Positions 63,861-64,000 of a stretch of DNA of 64,000 nt are shown here, in pieces. Numbering within the stretch: position 1 is the first letter of the stretch; each line of letters opens with the position of its first letter. The stretch is taken from assembly GCA_017525605.1 (NCBI GenBank), contig JAFXSM010000036.1, positions 87,580-151,579 of the forward strand, given 5' to 3'. The DNA is from Treponema sp. Its GTDB lineage: Bacteria > Spirochaetota > Spirochaetia > Treponematales > Treponemataceae. The position numbers and the translations under genes are program-made. Under the pieces are notes generated by a model. It saw only the letters and a list, made by a program, of their open reading frames with translations. It was not told the DNA's origin and did no database searches.

Positions 63861-64000
63861 GAAGTGTACCCCAAAAGTTGGAGACAATTTTTGGAGGTAC
63901 ACTTTTTTATGTCTAAATTAAGTTTAGAAAAGAAAGCAGAAATTGTAGCTCATTATTTAAGTTCAAATGATGGTTATAGTATAACTGCACAGAAATTCGG
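63861..64000 (+). mobile_element. Left end of an IS3-family insertion sequence, truncated by the window edge
   Basis: The terminal sequence GAAGTGTACCCC (63861-63872) continues into AAAAGTTGGAGAC and is followed 37 bases later by the orfA start. AAGTGTACC (63862-63870) is repeated inverted as GGTACACTT (63896-63904), forming a hairpin at the element tip. TGTACCCC-type ends are characteristic of the IS3 family. The right end and target duplication lie outside the window. Confidence 0.8.
63909..64000 (+). CDS. IS3-family transposase OrfA, partial
   Basis: The frame runs from ATG 63909 (GGAGGT about ten bases upstream) to the window edge, about 30 residues: MSKLSLEKKAEIVAHYLSSN and on to TAQKFG. 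This matches the N-terminal helix-turn-helix of IS3/IS150-type OrfA proteins (...SLEEKLEIV..YL.. ..S...A.KFG). OrfA binds the IS ends; the catalytic OrfB would follow by frameshift further right. Confidence 0.8.
   Translation, partial: MSKLSLEKKAEIVAHYLSSNDGYSITAQKF

Overview
The window looks like a chromosome segment of a spirochaete, most likely a gut- or rumen-type Treponema. The evidence is a flgB-flgC-fliE-fliF-fliG-fliH-fliI-fliJ motility operon of treponemal layout, spirochaete-style lipoproteins with relaxed lipoboxes, a PUR-domain nucleic-acid-binding protein like Borrelia BpuR, a class III cyclase, two long chemoreceptors and many secreted proteins known mainly from treponemes. The species assignment is inference. 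The sequence is almost entirely coding and most of it reads as a stable chromosomal backbone. Accessory material sits mainly at the two edges and in one convergent intergenic gap.

Layout. 1-7000 (minus strand): a partial Rpn-family PD-(D/E)XK gene, a Cache-type chemoreceptor, and a three-gene cell-surface cluster of two lipoproteins and an acidic-linker outer-membrane protein. The terminator of that cluster carries a 28-bp insertion-sequence-end-like insertion. 7048-7221: tRNA-Glu(CTC) and tRNA-Gln(CTG) with their own promoter and terminator. 7459-13306 (plus): a ferredoxin, a small membrane protein, an M23 endopeptidase, a PEGA-domain protein, a candidate 81-nt small RNA and penicillin-binding protein 1A. 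13494-23131 (minus): rpsD, then the flagellar basal-body/export operon, with an extra FliG-N-like gene between fliF and fliG, headed by an adenylate cyclase. 23213-42451 (minus): argH, an unknown gene, recN, nadK, a degenerate DegT-fold protein, cheW, a GltD-like oxidoreductase, comF, mutS, and an outer-membrane biogenesis block (skp, bamA, tamB). 42587-47021 (plus): tmk, a secreted protein, aroB, a cysteine desulfurase and the PUR-domain gene. 47109-50630 (minus): a large propeller chemoreceptor. 50798-54038 (plus): a SurA/PpiD-type chaperone and a DUF115 (Maf-like) protein. 54041-54270: a heavily palindromic intergenic element. 54329-63300 (minus): lepA, an HtrA-like lipoprotein protease, a TPR protein with calcium-loop motifs, tilS, rplY and ispE. 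63480-63758 (plus): a small acidic protein. 63861-64000: the left end of an IS3-family element running off the window.

The genes group into motility and sensing (fli/flg operon, cheW, two chemoreceptors, cyclase, possibly DUF115 for flagellin glycosylation), envelope construction (PBP1A, M23 endopeptidase, Skp-BamA-TamB, SurA-like chaperone, HtrA-like protease, lipoproteins) and housekeeping. The least explained signals are: the FliG-N-like protein between fliF and fliG; the candidate small RNA with a C-rich loop; the nested-palindrome element at 54041-54270; hairpins inside the first codons of the DUF115 gene; helically spaced TTCAA/TTGAA boxes before the PUR gene; and a set of genes with no Shine-Dalgarno sequence whose -10 boxes lie almost on the start codon (leaderless mRNAs). 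No CRISPR array, prophage or rRNA operon was seen. No gene-free stretch exceeds 300 bases.
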